Shown: one piece after another, positions 44,632 through 51,536 of the stretch
Position numbering within the stretch: position 1 is the stretch's first letter
How the letters are laid out: the number at the start of each line of letters is the position of its first letter
NCBI GenBank assembly: GCA_016219965.1
Contig: JACRJM010000003.1
Span: 124,001 to 188,000 of the forward strand
Source: Candidatus Schekmanbacteria bacterium
GTDB lineage: Bacteria > Schekmanbacteria > GWA2-38-11 > J061
DNA: 64,000 nucleotides
Reading direction: 5' to 3'
Position numbers and translations under genes: made by a program
The notes under the pieces: model-generated
The model's input: the letters and a program-made list of their open reading frames with translations, nothing else
What the model was told of the DNA's origin: nothing
Database searches by the model: none

Positions 44632-45693
44632 TTACTTTCCGAACTTTTCCACCACCTGCTTCATCATATCAGGGATGGGCAGATCATAAGGACACCTTGT
44701 TACGCACTCTCCGCATGCTACACATTCTGAAGCCGGGACAAGTAATCCTTTTTCCACCCCGTCAGAGTAAGCTTTTTTCTTTTTCTCAAAGCTCAACACG
44801 CCTGCGTTCAGGAGATCTATAAGCCCGTAAATCCTTATATTCTGAGGGCATGGGAGACAATAGCCGCATCTGTGGCAGTAAAGTTTTCCCATTCTTTGTG
44901 CAAACTCGCTCAACTGTTCCTTTTCAGCCTCTGAGAGCTCTTCATTCCTTCTCGCAATGTTGATGTTCATTTTCAGCTCATCAATGGTTTTTGTTCCGGG
45001 TATTATGGTAGAAACTGGTTTATGGAGAAGCCATTTAAGCTGGGCCTCAGCTATGTCTCCGAATTGCCCTCCGCCTAAAGGCTTCATTACGATCGTCCCG
45101 ATGTCCATTTTATTTGCGAGAGGAACCAATTCTGTATCAACATCCCGCTCTATCACATTGAAAGGGAATTCCACTATGTCAAAAGCACCTGTCTTTATTG
45201 CTTCTGCAAGAATCGGATAGTTATGCCCTGCTACAAGAGTATAGTCTATCAATCCCTGCTTCTTTGCCTCAAGGATTGCCTCGATTCCCCCGTCAGGCTC
45301 GCTTACCTCCTTTAAAACATCATCGTAGTCGATAAATGCAAGCTGGAATATGTCAATCACTTCCCTTGAAGTGCCTTTGAATATTAAGTTTAGCGCCTTA
45401 TCTATGTCTTCCAGCACTTCTGACTTTTTTCTTCTCATGGTTTTTACACCCACATACACTTCGCTTCTCCGCTCTTTAAGAACTTCCCCTATTTTTTCCT
45501 GGCTGTCTTTGTATACAGCTTCCTGGTAAAATTGTTTTGGGCCTTCGTCGAGATCAAAATAGTTTACTCCTTCATCTATTGCGGCATTGATAAGCTCTAT
45601 GGCATCTTTTGTAGGTATGAATGTACTCGGAAGACCTCCGAATGATATAGAAGAAACTTTAAGCCCGGTTCTTCCAAGTCGTCTGTATTCCAT
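44632..45693 (-). CDS. Aldo/keto reductase with C-terminal 4Fe-4S ferredoxin motifs
   Basis: 353 residues. TIM-barrel marks: MEYRRLGRTGLKVSSISFGG, GVNYFDLDEG, YVGVKT (catalytic lysine) and YKDSQEKIG (catalytic tyrosine region). The usual catalytic histidine position in FQLxxxD reads FQLAFID, so the H is replaced by A. The C-terminus has CHRCGYCLPCP and CVACGECVTRCP, binding iron-sulfur clusters. This is a known subfamily of Fe-S aldo/keto reductases of uncertain substrate. It converges on the radical SAM gene with a 2-bp gap. Confidence 0.85.
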   Translation of the reverse strand: MEYRRLGRTGLKVSSISFGGLPSTFIPTKDAIELINAAIDEGVNYFDLDEGPKQFYQEAVYKDSQEKIGEVLKERRSEVYVGVKTMRRKKSEVLEDIDKALNLIFKGTSREVIDIFQLAFIDYDDVLKEVSEPDGGIEAILEAKKQGLIDYTLVAGHNYPILAEAIKTGAFDIVEFPFNVIERDVDTELVPLANKMDIGTIVMKPLGGGQFGDIAEAQLKWLLHKPVSTIIPGTKTIDELKMNINIARRNEELSEAEKEQLSEFAQRMGKLYCHRCGYCLPCPQNIRIYGLIDLLNAGVLSFEKKKKAYSDGVEKGLLVPASECVACGECVTRCPYDLPIPDMMKQVVEKFGK

Positions 45694-45880
45694 CTTATCT
45701 CCTTTCTATTGCTGTTTTGTCTACCTGCAATCAGATGTTGTTAAAATATTTTCAATCCTTTTTTGTCTAAATTATTTTTTAGCACACTTCAATATGAAAA
45801 TAGGTGTATAATTTTGTAGACTATGCAATAATATGTAATAGAATATGAACATAAGAATATGCAAGAAAACTACAATCCTC

Positions 45881-45890
45881 TATCATGATA
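45881..45890. promoter_or_regulatory. Palindrome TATCATGATA upstream of Crp/Fnr gene
   Basis: The perfect 10-bp palindrome TATCATGATA lies directly before the AAAAGG ribosome site of the Crp/Fnr gene. It could be an autoregulatory operator; chance is possible at this length. Confidence 0.3.
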
Positions 45891-45897
45891 AAAAGGT

Positions 45898-46569
45898 ATG
45901 GTAAGGGAAATTGAGCTTTTAAAGAATGTTCCTATTTTCTCTGGTATTTCAGACAAAGAAATAGGCTTGGTTACAAGTATCCTCCGTAAGAGGTCTTTTC
46001 CGAAGAGCAGTGTCGTTATTCATAAAGGTGATGAAGGAGAAGCTCTCTATATTATTCTTTCCGGTAAAGTAAAGGTCACCTTAATAAGTGATGCAGGAAA
46101 GGAGATAATACTCGCAATATTAAGAGAAGGAAATTTCTTCGGAGAGATGTCTCTTCTAAACAACGAGCCAACGTCCGCAAATGTAGTAACTGCAGAGGAT
46201 TCTGTTTTTTTAACTATCTACAGGGATGACTTCAACTACATTTTGAGAAAGGACCCGGGGATAGCCCTTAATCTTCTTAAGCATATGTCCCTGAGACTGA
46301 AGATTGCCGACAAGAAGATAGGAAGTCTTGCCCTGCTTGATGTTTGCGGCAGAATAGCAAACCTTTTCATCGATATGGCAAAAGAAGAAAAACATGAGAT
46401 ATATATAGTTGAAAAGATTACTCACGCAGAGATTGCCCACATGATAGGCTCCACAAGAGAAGTGGTAAGCCGTGCCATAAAATGCCTTAAGGATAGCGGT
46501 TATATCAAAGTGCTAAGAGACAAAATTATCTTAGATAAGGATCTGAAGCTCAAGATAGATGATTTTTAA
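45898..46569 (+). CDS. Crp/Fnr family transcriptional regulator
   Basis: 223 residues. Cyclic-nucleotide-binding-type jelly roll (GDEGEALYIILSGKVKVTL, FGEMSLLNNEPTSANVVTAEDS) then a dimerisation helix and a winged helix-turn-helix (ITHAEIAHMIGSTREVVSRAIKCLKDSGYI). Cysteines for an Fnr-type Fe-S cluster are absent, so it is more likely nucleotide- or ligand-sensing. Short ribosome site AAAAGG. Confidence 0.92.
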   Translation: MVREIELLKNVPIFSGISDKEIGLVTSILRKRSFPKSSVVIHKGDEGEALYIILSGKVKVTLISDAGKEIILAILREGNFFGEMSLLNNEPTSANVVTAEDSVFLTIYRDDFNYILRKDPGIALNLLKHMSLRLKIADKKIGSLALLDVCGRIANLFIDMAKEEKHEIYIVEKITHAEIAHMIGSTREVVSRAIKCLKDSGYIKVLRDKIILDKDLKLKIDDF

Positions 46570-46633
46570 CCGCAAGTGATAAATAATACAGCATCATAGT
46601 GTGTTAAGTCCTATCTTTTGATTAATGAATTAC

Positions 46634-46639
46634 TATAAT
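46634..46639 (+). promoter_or_regulatory. Candidate -10 box for the riboswitch transcript
   Basis: A perfect TATAAT at 46634-46639 would start RNA near 46646, a dozen bases before the riboswitch. No good -35 at 17 bp was seen. Confidence 0.35.
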
Positions 46640-46657
46640 TAATATATGCCAATATTG

Positions 46658-46747
46658 GGTTTTCGAAAAAGGCAAACTCCGTGTAAGCGGAAGACGCAAA
46701 GCCAACGGATCCTAAAAAGTTAGGATGGCCGGGTCGCCGAAGAAACC
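46658..46747 (+). ncRNA. GEMM-type riboswitch (c-di-GMP-I class)
   Basis: Recognised from the conserved core: AGGCAAACTCC, a hairpin, GACGCAAAGCC, then the second domain CGGATCCTAA ... TTAGGATGGCCGGGTCGCCG. P1 can be drawn from GGTTTTCG (46658-46665) and CGAAGAAACC (46738-46747) with one bulge. The position equivalent to G20 of the known c-di-GMP aptamer appears to be G, which favours c-di-GMP over the cGAMP variant (A20), although the alignment is by eye. It sits in the 5' leader of the secreted DUF5666 gene and is followed by a terminator. Confidence 0.85.
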
Positions 46748-46760
46748 GGGAGAATATGAT

Positions 46761-46802
46761 AACCTGTTTCTTCATAAACCGAGAAATGGGTTATATTTTT
46801 TT
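46761..46802 (+). terminator. Riboswitch-controlled intrinsic terminator
   Basis: AACCTGTTTCTT (46761-46772) pairs with GAGAAATGGGTT (46781-46792) through wobbles, and a run of T follows (46796-46802). The 5' arm GTTTCTTC (46766-46773) is also exactly complementary to GAAGAAAC (46739-46746), the 3' strand of riboswitch P1, giving mutually exclusive structures. Confidence 0.75.
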
Positions 46803-46887
46803 GATAAGGAGGTGATTAAGTTCAAAAGAAAATTTAGTATTAACAAAAAAATTTAATAAATTTTTTTATAATTTGGAGGAAAAATAT

Positions 46888-48414
46888 ATGAAGCAAAGAA
46901 TTACAATAATGGCAATAATAGCGGTTTTTGTAATGGCTTTTTGCCTTGGAGAGATTATCAATGCCAAACAGCCGGGAGGACAACCTTCAATAAAGTCCGT
47001 AAAAGTTACGCCTGTAAAAGTTAAAGTTAAAACAGATAAAACTAAGAAATTTAAAGCTGTAGTAAAAGCAAAAGGAGGTGCGGATAAAAGTGTCAGTTGG
47101 TATGTCAATGACGTACTCGGCGGAGATAGTTCCGTAGGAACTATAACACAAAGCAATCCGGCTGTTTACACTGCTCCGGCAGCACCCCCAAATCCAGCGA
47201 CAGTAACTATTAAGGCTGTTAGCACTTCAGACACTTTAAAATATGCGACATCAAAGGTTAAAATAGAACTTTCAACTAAGAAGAAGGCAAAAATAAAAGG
47301 AGTCGCAGCAACGGGTGCTCCTATAGCCAACGGAACAGTTGTAATAACTGATGCGACAGGAAAGGAAGTAGGAACAGATGAGACATCTGCCGATGGTTCC
47401 TATTCCGTAAACTATCAAAAAAAATACCAGCTTCCATTTCTTATTAAAGTTACCAGTGAAGATGGTACTGTTACCCTTTACAGTGTAACCAATGATCCAA
47501 CACAACCTGCAAACATAACACCTTTTACGGACAAGGCTGTTGAAACACTGGTTGTACAAAATGGAGGAGATGTCAGCGACGGCGAAGTTGAAGACGATAT
47601 TGAAGAACTAGCGGGCCAGACTGCAGACATGGACAGCGCCATATCCAAAGCGCTTGAAACAATCAAAAATGCGTTGGGGCTTTCAACTGTAGATATCAAT
47701 TTTGTAACTTCCAAACTTGATACTGAAGATCCCGATGATTTTTATGATGATCTGCTTGATGCTGTTGAATCCTCGATTGAAGACGCAGGAAAAGATGACA
47801 TTGACGATCTGATCGAAGTAGATGACGATTATATCAAAGTCGATAAGACAATAACTTTAAAATATGGCGAATACGGGGTTAAAACAGATGATGGTGAAGA
47901 ACTCGAGGACGAATCTCCGGAAGACCTATCTGAAGATGAGCAACCTGAGATAGAGGGAACTATCAGCGCTGTTGATCCAATCAGCATGACCATAACAGTA
48001 AACAGCAATACAATAGGGGTTACAGACACAACCGTGATAAAAATGGAAGATATTGACGGCAATGATACGGTTGTAACTTTTAGCGCATTGGCAGAAGGCC
48101 AATTTGTAAAGATTGAGGCAAAATTTGAAGGAGATTTATTGGTTGCAGCAAAGATCAAGATAAAAAATGAATCAGAAGATGATGATGAGGATGAATTCGA
48201 GGCGGCAATAACACAGAAGAACGATGAAGCTTCGACCATTGTTGTCGACAATGCCCTGATATATGTGACTGTTGACACAGTGATAGATATCAATGATACC
48301 AGCGGGGCTTTTTCTGACCTCGCTGTGGGACAGGAGGTTGAAGTTAAAACCCAGCTTGTAGATTTTAAACTTGTCGCTGTTAAAATAGAAGTAAAAGATG
48401 AAGACAGCAACTAA
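46888..48414 (+). CDS. Secreted acidic protein with Ig-like and DUF5666 repeats
   Basis: About 508 residues from ATG 46888; the TTG at 46873 overlaps its ribosome site GGAGGA. A signal peptide (KQRITIMAIIAVFVMAFCLGEIINA) leads to a Big2-like Ig domain (about 25-110), a carboxypeptidase-regulatory-like domain (about 125-180, AADGSYSV type), a very acidic segment and two DUF5666-type beta repeats (about 345-500; VTVDTVIDINDTS). Likely a cell-surface or extracellular matrix protein. The riboswitch in its leader ties expression to c-di-GMP. A good terminator follows. Confidence 0.85.
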   Translation: MKQRITIMAIIAVFVMAFCLGEIINAKQPGGQPSIKSVKVTPVKVKVKTDKTKKFKAVVKAKGGADKSVSWYVNDVLGGDSSVGTITQSNPAVYTAPAAPPNPATVTIKAVSTSDTLKYATSKVKIELSTKKKAKIKGVAATGAPIANGTVVITDATGKEVGTDETSADGSYSVNYQKKYQLPFLIKVTSEDGTVTLYSVTNDPTQPANITPFTDKAVETLVVQNGGDVSDGEVEDDIEELAGQTADMDSAISKALETIKNALGLSTVDINFVTSKLDTEDPDDFYDDLLDAVESSIEDAGKDDIDDLIEVDDDYIKVDKTITLKYGEYGVKTDDGEELEDESPEDLSEDEQPEIEGTISAVDPISMTITVNSNTIGVTDTTVIKMEDIDGNDTVVTFSALAEGQFVKIEAKFEGDLLVAAKIKIKNESEDDDEDEFEAAITQKNDEASTIVVDNALIYVTVDTVIDINDTSGAFSDLAVGQEVEVKTQLVDFKLVAVKIEVKDEDSN

Positions 48415-48438
48415 TTTTTAAATTTTTTCAATTGTAGA

Positions 48439-48468
48439 AAAAGGGGCTCAAATCGAGCCCCTTTTTTT
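48439..48468 (+). terminator. Rho-independent terminator after the DUF5666 gene
   Basis: GGGGCTC (48443-48449), a five-base loop and GAGCCCC (48455-48461) followed by TTTTTTT. Perfect seven-pair stem. Confidence 0.92.
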
Positions 48469-48473
48469 GTCCG

Positions 48474-48503
48474 TTGACCTTCTTAGCATATCTTTATTAT
48501 AAT
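48474..48503 (+). promoter_or_regulatory. Sigma-70 promoter for the AlaDH-like operon
   Basis: TTGACC (48474-48479), 18 bp, TATAAT (48498-48503), just after the terminator and about 45 bp before the start codon at 48549. Confidence 0.55.
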
Positions 48504-48548
48504 AATATTATAAAGATGTTTTTCCCCAGATGAGAGAATGAAGAGAAT

Positions 48549-49661
48549 ATGGATATTGCAATAGCTCACAACTTGGGTTCAGAAGACTATAGGGTCCCCC
48601 TTACCCCAGGCGCAGTCGGAAGCATCACAAAAGCAGGAAATAATGTCTATCTTCTTCAGGGAGCAGGAGCTGCAAGCGGTTATAGCGACCGTGAATATGA
48701 GCTGAAAGGTGCAAACATAGTTTATTCTTCTGAAGAAATCTATAAGCGGGGAGATCTGTTAGTTTCAGTATCTTCGCCATCCCTGGAAGCCCTGAGCGTT
48801 ATTAACAACAAAACAGTAGTTATGTCTTTTCTCCATTTAGCTGTGGCTGGTGAAAAATACCTTGACCTTCTTATTGAAAAAGAAATTACGTCAATAGGCT
48901 TTGAAGTTATATCGGATGAGAATTGTGAGCTTCCTCTTGAAGTATCTACCGGAGAAATAGCCGGAGCTCTGAGCGTGCAGATAGCAGCTAACTATCTTCA
49001 GAGCAACATGGGAGGAAAGGGGATACTTCTCGGAGGGGCCCCGGGTATTGAACCCGCGAAAGTTCTTATCATAGGAGCAGGCTCAGTCGGAAGAACTGCG
49101 GCGAAAATAGCAGCGGCAATCGGAGCGGAGGTCCTCATTGTTGACAGAAATGTCAGAAAGCTCCGGCAGATTGAAGATACGATAGGAATGGGTATATCAA
49201 CAGGGTTTTCAAGCATACATGGACTTTCAGACTGGATAAAAGATGCGGACGTTGTGATCGGGGCAGTTTACCTTAAAGGGGCAAAAAGCCCGGTTGTCGT
49301 AACCGAGGAGATGGTAAGCTCTATGAAGAAAGGTTCCATCATTATTGATCTTTCCATCGACCAGGGGGGATGCGTTGAAACAAGCAGAAGGACTACGCTC
49401 AGCTCGCCTGTCTTTGAGTATAAAGGAATAATCCATTATTGCGTTCCGAACATACCATCGCTTGCGGCAAAGGCATCTTCTCAGGCATTAAGCCATGCTC
49501 TTTATCAATATATTATCCAGATGTCGCATCATGGGAGTGATTTCCTTAAAAACATCCCGGACATTGCACGGGGCACGTACACCCATAAGGGGAAAATCAC
49601 CATGAAGGTCCTCGCAGAGCTTTTCAGGAAAGAATACTTCCCCATAGAGGGACTTCTCTGA
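48549..49661 (+). CDS. Alanine dehydrogenase/PNT-family protein lacking the substrate lysine
   Basis: 370 residues. Aligned by eye to alanine dehydrogenase: the substrate arginine (YRVPLTPGAV), catalytic histidine (FLHLAVAG), nucleotide motif (IIGAGSVGRTAAKIA), and IDQGGC are kept. The substrate lysine in the KVKEP motif is S (VSVSSP), so true alanine deamination is doubtful. It may act on another amino acid or as a transhydrogenase-like protein. The CoA-transferase starts at the last base of its stop codon, so they are coupled. Confidence 0.82.
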   Translation: MDIAIAHNLGSEDYRVPLTPGAVGSITKAGNNVYLLQGAGAASGYSDREYELKGANIVYSSEEIYKRGDLLVSVSSPSLEALSVINNKTVVMSFLHLAVAGEKYLDLLIEKEITSIGFEVISDENCELPLEVSTGEIAGALSVQIAANYLQSNMGGKGILLGGAPGIEPAKVLIIGAGSVGRTAAKIAAAIGAEVLIVDRNVRKLRQIEDTIGMGISTGFSSIHGLSDWIKDADVVIGAVYLKGAKSPVVVTEEMVSSMKKGSIIIDLSIDQGGCVETSRRTTLSSPVFEYKGIIHYCVPNIPSLAAKASSQALSHALYQYIIQMSHHGSDFLKNIPDIARGTYTHKGKITMKVLAELFRKEYFPIEGLL

Positions 49662-50956
49662 TGGAGTGGCCGCTTGTTTATCGCGAAAAGGTGACAACTC
49701 CTGAGAAAGCAGTCAGATATATAAAATCCGGGAACAGGATAATTATAGGTTCCGGCTGCGCAGAACCGCAGTCGCTTGTCAAAGCCTTAAACAGCGTTGC
49801 TCCGGAACTTCACGAAGTCGAGGTTGTCAGCATGCTCACTACCGGCATTGCAGACTATACCGGACCAGAATTTAAAGGTTCCTTCAGACATAACGCATTC
49901 TTTGTAGGTGCAAATGTAAGGGATGCAGTAAACGCTGGCAGGGCTGACTTCATTCCCATATTTCTCTCCGAAATTCCGAGGCTTTTTAAAAAAAAGATCC
50001 TCCCCATAGATGTTGCCCTTATACAGGTTTCACCCCCTGACACGCACGGCTTTTGCTCATTCGGCGTCTCTGTTGATATCATAAAACCGGCTGCGGAGAA
50101 TGCATCAATAATCCTTGCTGAAGTGAACGATAAAATGCCCAGGACTTTGGGAAACAGTTTCATCCATGTAAGCAAGCTTACGGCAATAGTTGAAAGCTCA
50201 TCTCCAATACTCACACTTGCACGTCCTGAGATATCTGAGACTAACATGAAGATAGGAAAGCATGTTGCCGAGCTTATAGAAGACGGCTCAACTCTTCAGA
50301 TGGGCATCGGAGGAATCCCTGATGCAACGCTGGCGCAGTTGAAGGATAAAAAAGATCTCGGTGTTCACACGGAAATGTTCTCCGACGGTGTCATAGACCT
50401 TGTGGAACTTGGGGTTATAAACAACGAAAAAAAAACCCTTCATCCGGGCAAGATTATTTCAAGCTTCATCATGGGGAGCGAAAGCCTTTATCGCTTTGTT
50501 GACAACAATCCCATCATAGAGCTTCACCCTTCGGACCACACTAATGATCCATTTATTGTCTCACAGAACAAAAAAATGGTTGCCATAAACTCAGCCATTC
50601 AGGTTGATATCACCGGGCAAGTCTGCTCTGACAGCATGGGGACTTTACAGTTTAGCGGCATTGGCGGTCAGGTAGATTTTATCCGCGGCGCGGCAAAATC
50701 TGAAGGGGGAAAACCAATAATAGCTTTACCGGCCACAGCCAAAGGCGGACGCATATCAAGAATAGTCCCCAAGCTAGACGCAGGTTCAGGGGTTGTAACG
50801 TCAAGGGGCGATGTACACTGGATTGCGACTGAGTTCGGCGCAGTTGACCTTCATGGTAAAAATCTCCGTCAGCGTGCAAAATCCCTGATCAGCATTTCCC
50901 ACCCTGATTTCAGGGAAGCCCTCGAATGCGAAGCACGGGAGAGAAAGTTCTGGTGA
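49661..50956 (+). CDS. Acetyl-CoA hydrolase/4-hydroxybutyrate-type CoA-transferase
   Basis: 431 residues. The two-domain family marks are present: GNRIIIGSGCAEPQSLVKAL, QVSPPDTHGFCSFGVSVD, MGIGGIPDATLAQL and VHTEMFSDGVIDL whose E is the catalytic glutamate, and FGAVDLHGKNLRQRA at the end. It moves CoA between carboxylic acids, probably in amino acid or organic acid fermentation together with the preceding dehydrogenase-like gene. Confidence 0.9.
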   Translation: MEWPLVYREKVTTPEKAVRYIKSGNRIIIGSGCAEPQSLVKALNSVAPELHEVEVVSMLTTGIADYTGPEFKGSFRHNAFFVGANVRDAVNAGRADFIPIFLSEIPRLFKKKILPIDVALIQVSPPDTHGFCSFGVSVDIIKPAAENASIILAEVNDKMPRTLGNSFIHVSKLTAIVESSSPILTLARPEISETNMKIGKHVAELIEDGSTLQMGIGGIPDATLAQLKDKKDLGVHTEMFSDGVIDLVELGVINNEKKTLHPGKIISSFIMGSESLYRFVDNNPIIELHPSDHTNDPFIVSQNKKMVAINSAIQVDITGQVCSDSMGTLQFSGIGGQVDFIRGAAKSEGGKPIIALPATAKGGRISRIVPKLDAGSGVVTSRGDVHWIATEFGAVDLHGKNLRQRAKSLISISHPDFREALECEARERKFW

Positions 50957-51180
50957 AGAGCAAAGCAGTCCTTGTCTTCAGCACCACCCATATGACCCTG
51001 AAGGCAGAAGAAATCCTCAAAAATAGAAAAATCCCCAACATGGTAATCCCTAAGCCTGAAAGCGCAAAATCAAAATGCGGGATGGCGCTGAGAATCTACG
51101 AAGAAGATTTAACGCGGGTTAAGGATTTGCTGCGGAAAGAAAACATAAAAACATTTACTGTCTTGAACAACGAAATATAA
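50953..51180 (+). CDS. DUF3343 small protein
   Basis: 75 residues from GTG 50953, which overlaps the previous stop in GTGA. The DUF3343 pattern is visible: VLVFSTTHMTLKAEEILKNRKIPNMVIPKP, KCGMALRI and VKDLLRKENI. Members are small proteins near selenium/sulfur or CoA-linked genes, with a conserved cysteine; function is unproved. Confidence 0.85.
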   Translation: MKSKAVLVFSTTHMTLKAEEILKNRKIPNMVIPKPESAKSKCGMALRIYEEDLTRVKDLLRKENIKTFTVLNNEI

Positions 51181-51182
51181 AA

Positions 51183-51242
51183 GGCTTGGCAGTCCCGCTT
51201 AGGCTTAAAACTTCATGCGCCTGCCGCGGGAACTGCCAAGCC
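51183..51242 (+). repeat. Palindromic element E1, also terminator-like
   Basis: Outer arms GGCTTGGCAGTCCCGC and GCGGGAACTGCCAAGCC, with an inner stem AGGC/GCCT around a TTAAAAC loop, followed by TTTTT at 51243. It begins 2 bp after the DUF3343 stop and probably ends that operon. Same family as E3. Confidence 0.8.
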
Positions 51243-51316
51243 TTTTTAGAAATTAAATGGTATTCTAATAGGTTTGGGTTACTGATTGAACAATTAAGAA
51301 AAAACATTTAGAAAGC

Positions 51317-51371
51317 GGAGGCAGCCTGCATAGGAGCGCATGTAGTTTTAAGCGAAATGCAGGTTGCCTCC
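51317..51371 (+). repeat. Palindromic element E2
   Basis: Arms GGAGGCAGCCTGCAT and ATGCAGGTTGCCTCC; the loop includes GCGCATGTAGTTTTAAGC, which is nearly the reverse complement of the E1 loop (GCTTAAAACTTCATGCGC). So E2 shares the loop, not the arms, of E1. Confidence 0.75.
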
Positions 51372-51449
51372 TCTTTTCAACATAAGTATTTTATCTCCAC
51401 GCTCACTAAGCAACTTCAGATAGCATTGAAATTGAATAAGAGAATAACT

Positions 51450-51510
51450 GGCTTGGCTGCTTCCGCGGCAGGCACCTGCTTTTTAGTGCCAGAGCGGGAG
51501 CTGCCAAGCC
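51450..51510 (-). repeat. Palindromic element E3, inverted copy of E1 family
   Basis: Arms GGCTTGGCTGCTTCCGC and GCGGGAGCTGCCAAGCC, inner stem GGCAC/GTGCC around a CTGCTTTTTA loop. Its reverse complement aligns with E1 over nearly all 60 bases, including the inner GCCTGCCGCGG segment, so E1 and E3 are inverted copies. Confidence 0.8.
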
Positions 51511-51536
51511 AGCCCAGGAACACAATTAATTTGTAT

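Larger units (their letters stand above)
51181..51536. other. 356-bp intergenic region between convergent genes holding three related palindromes
   Basis: Between the DUF3343 stop and the TldD-like stop. No credible gene. It is made up mainly of palindromes E1, E2 and E3 listed separately, with AT-rich sequence between. Confidence 0.85.

Noticed and set aside
47829-48410. A 193-residue Ser/Thr-rich minus-strand frame over the DUF5666 gene
   Set aside because: The plus strand has a signal peptide, ribosome site and acidic domains; the minus frame mirrors Asp/Glu codons as Ser/Ile/Thr.
51183-51510. The palindromes as a CRISPR array or tRNA
   Set aside because: Repeats are inverted not direct, differ in arms and spacing, and no tRNA or spacer pattern is seen.
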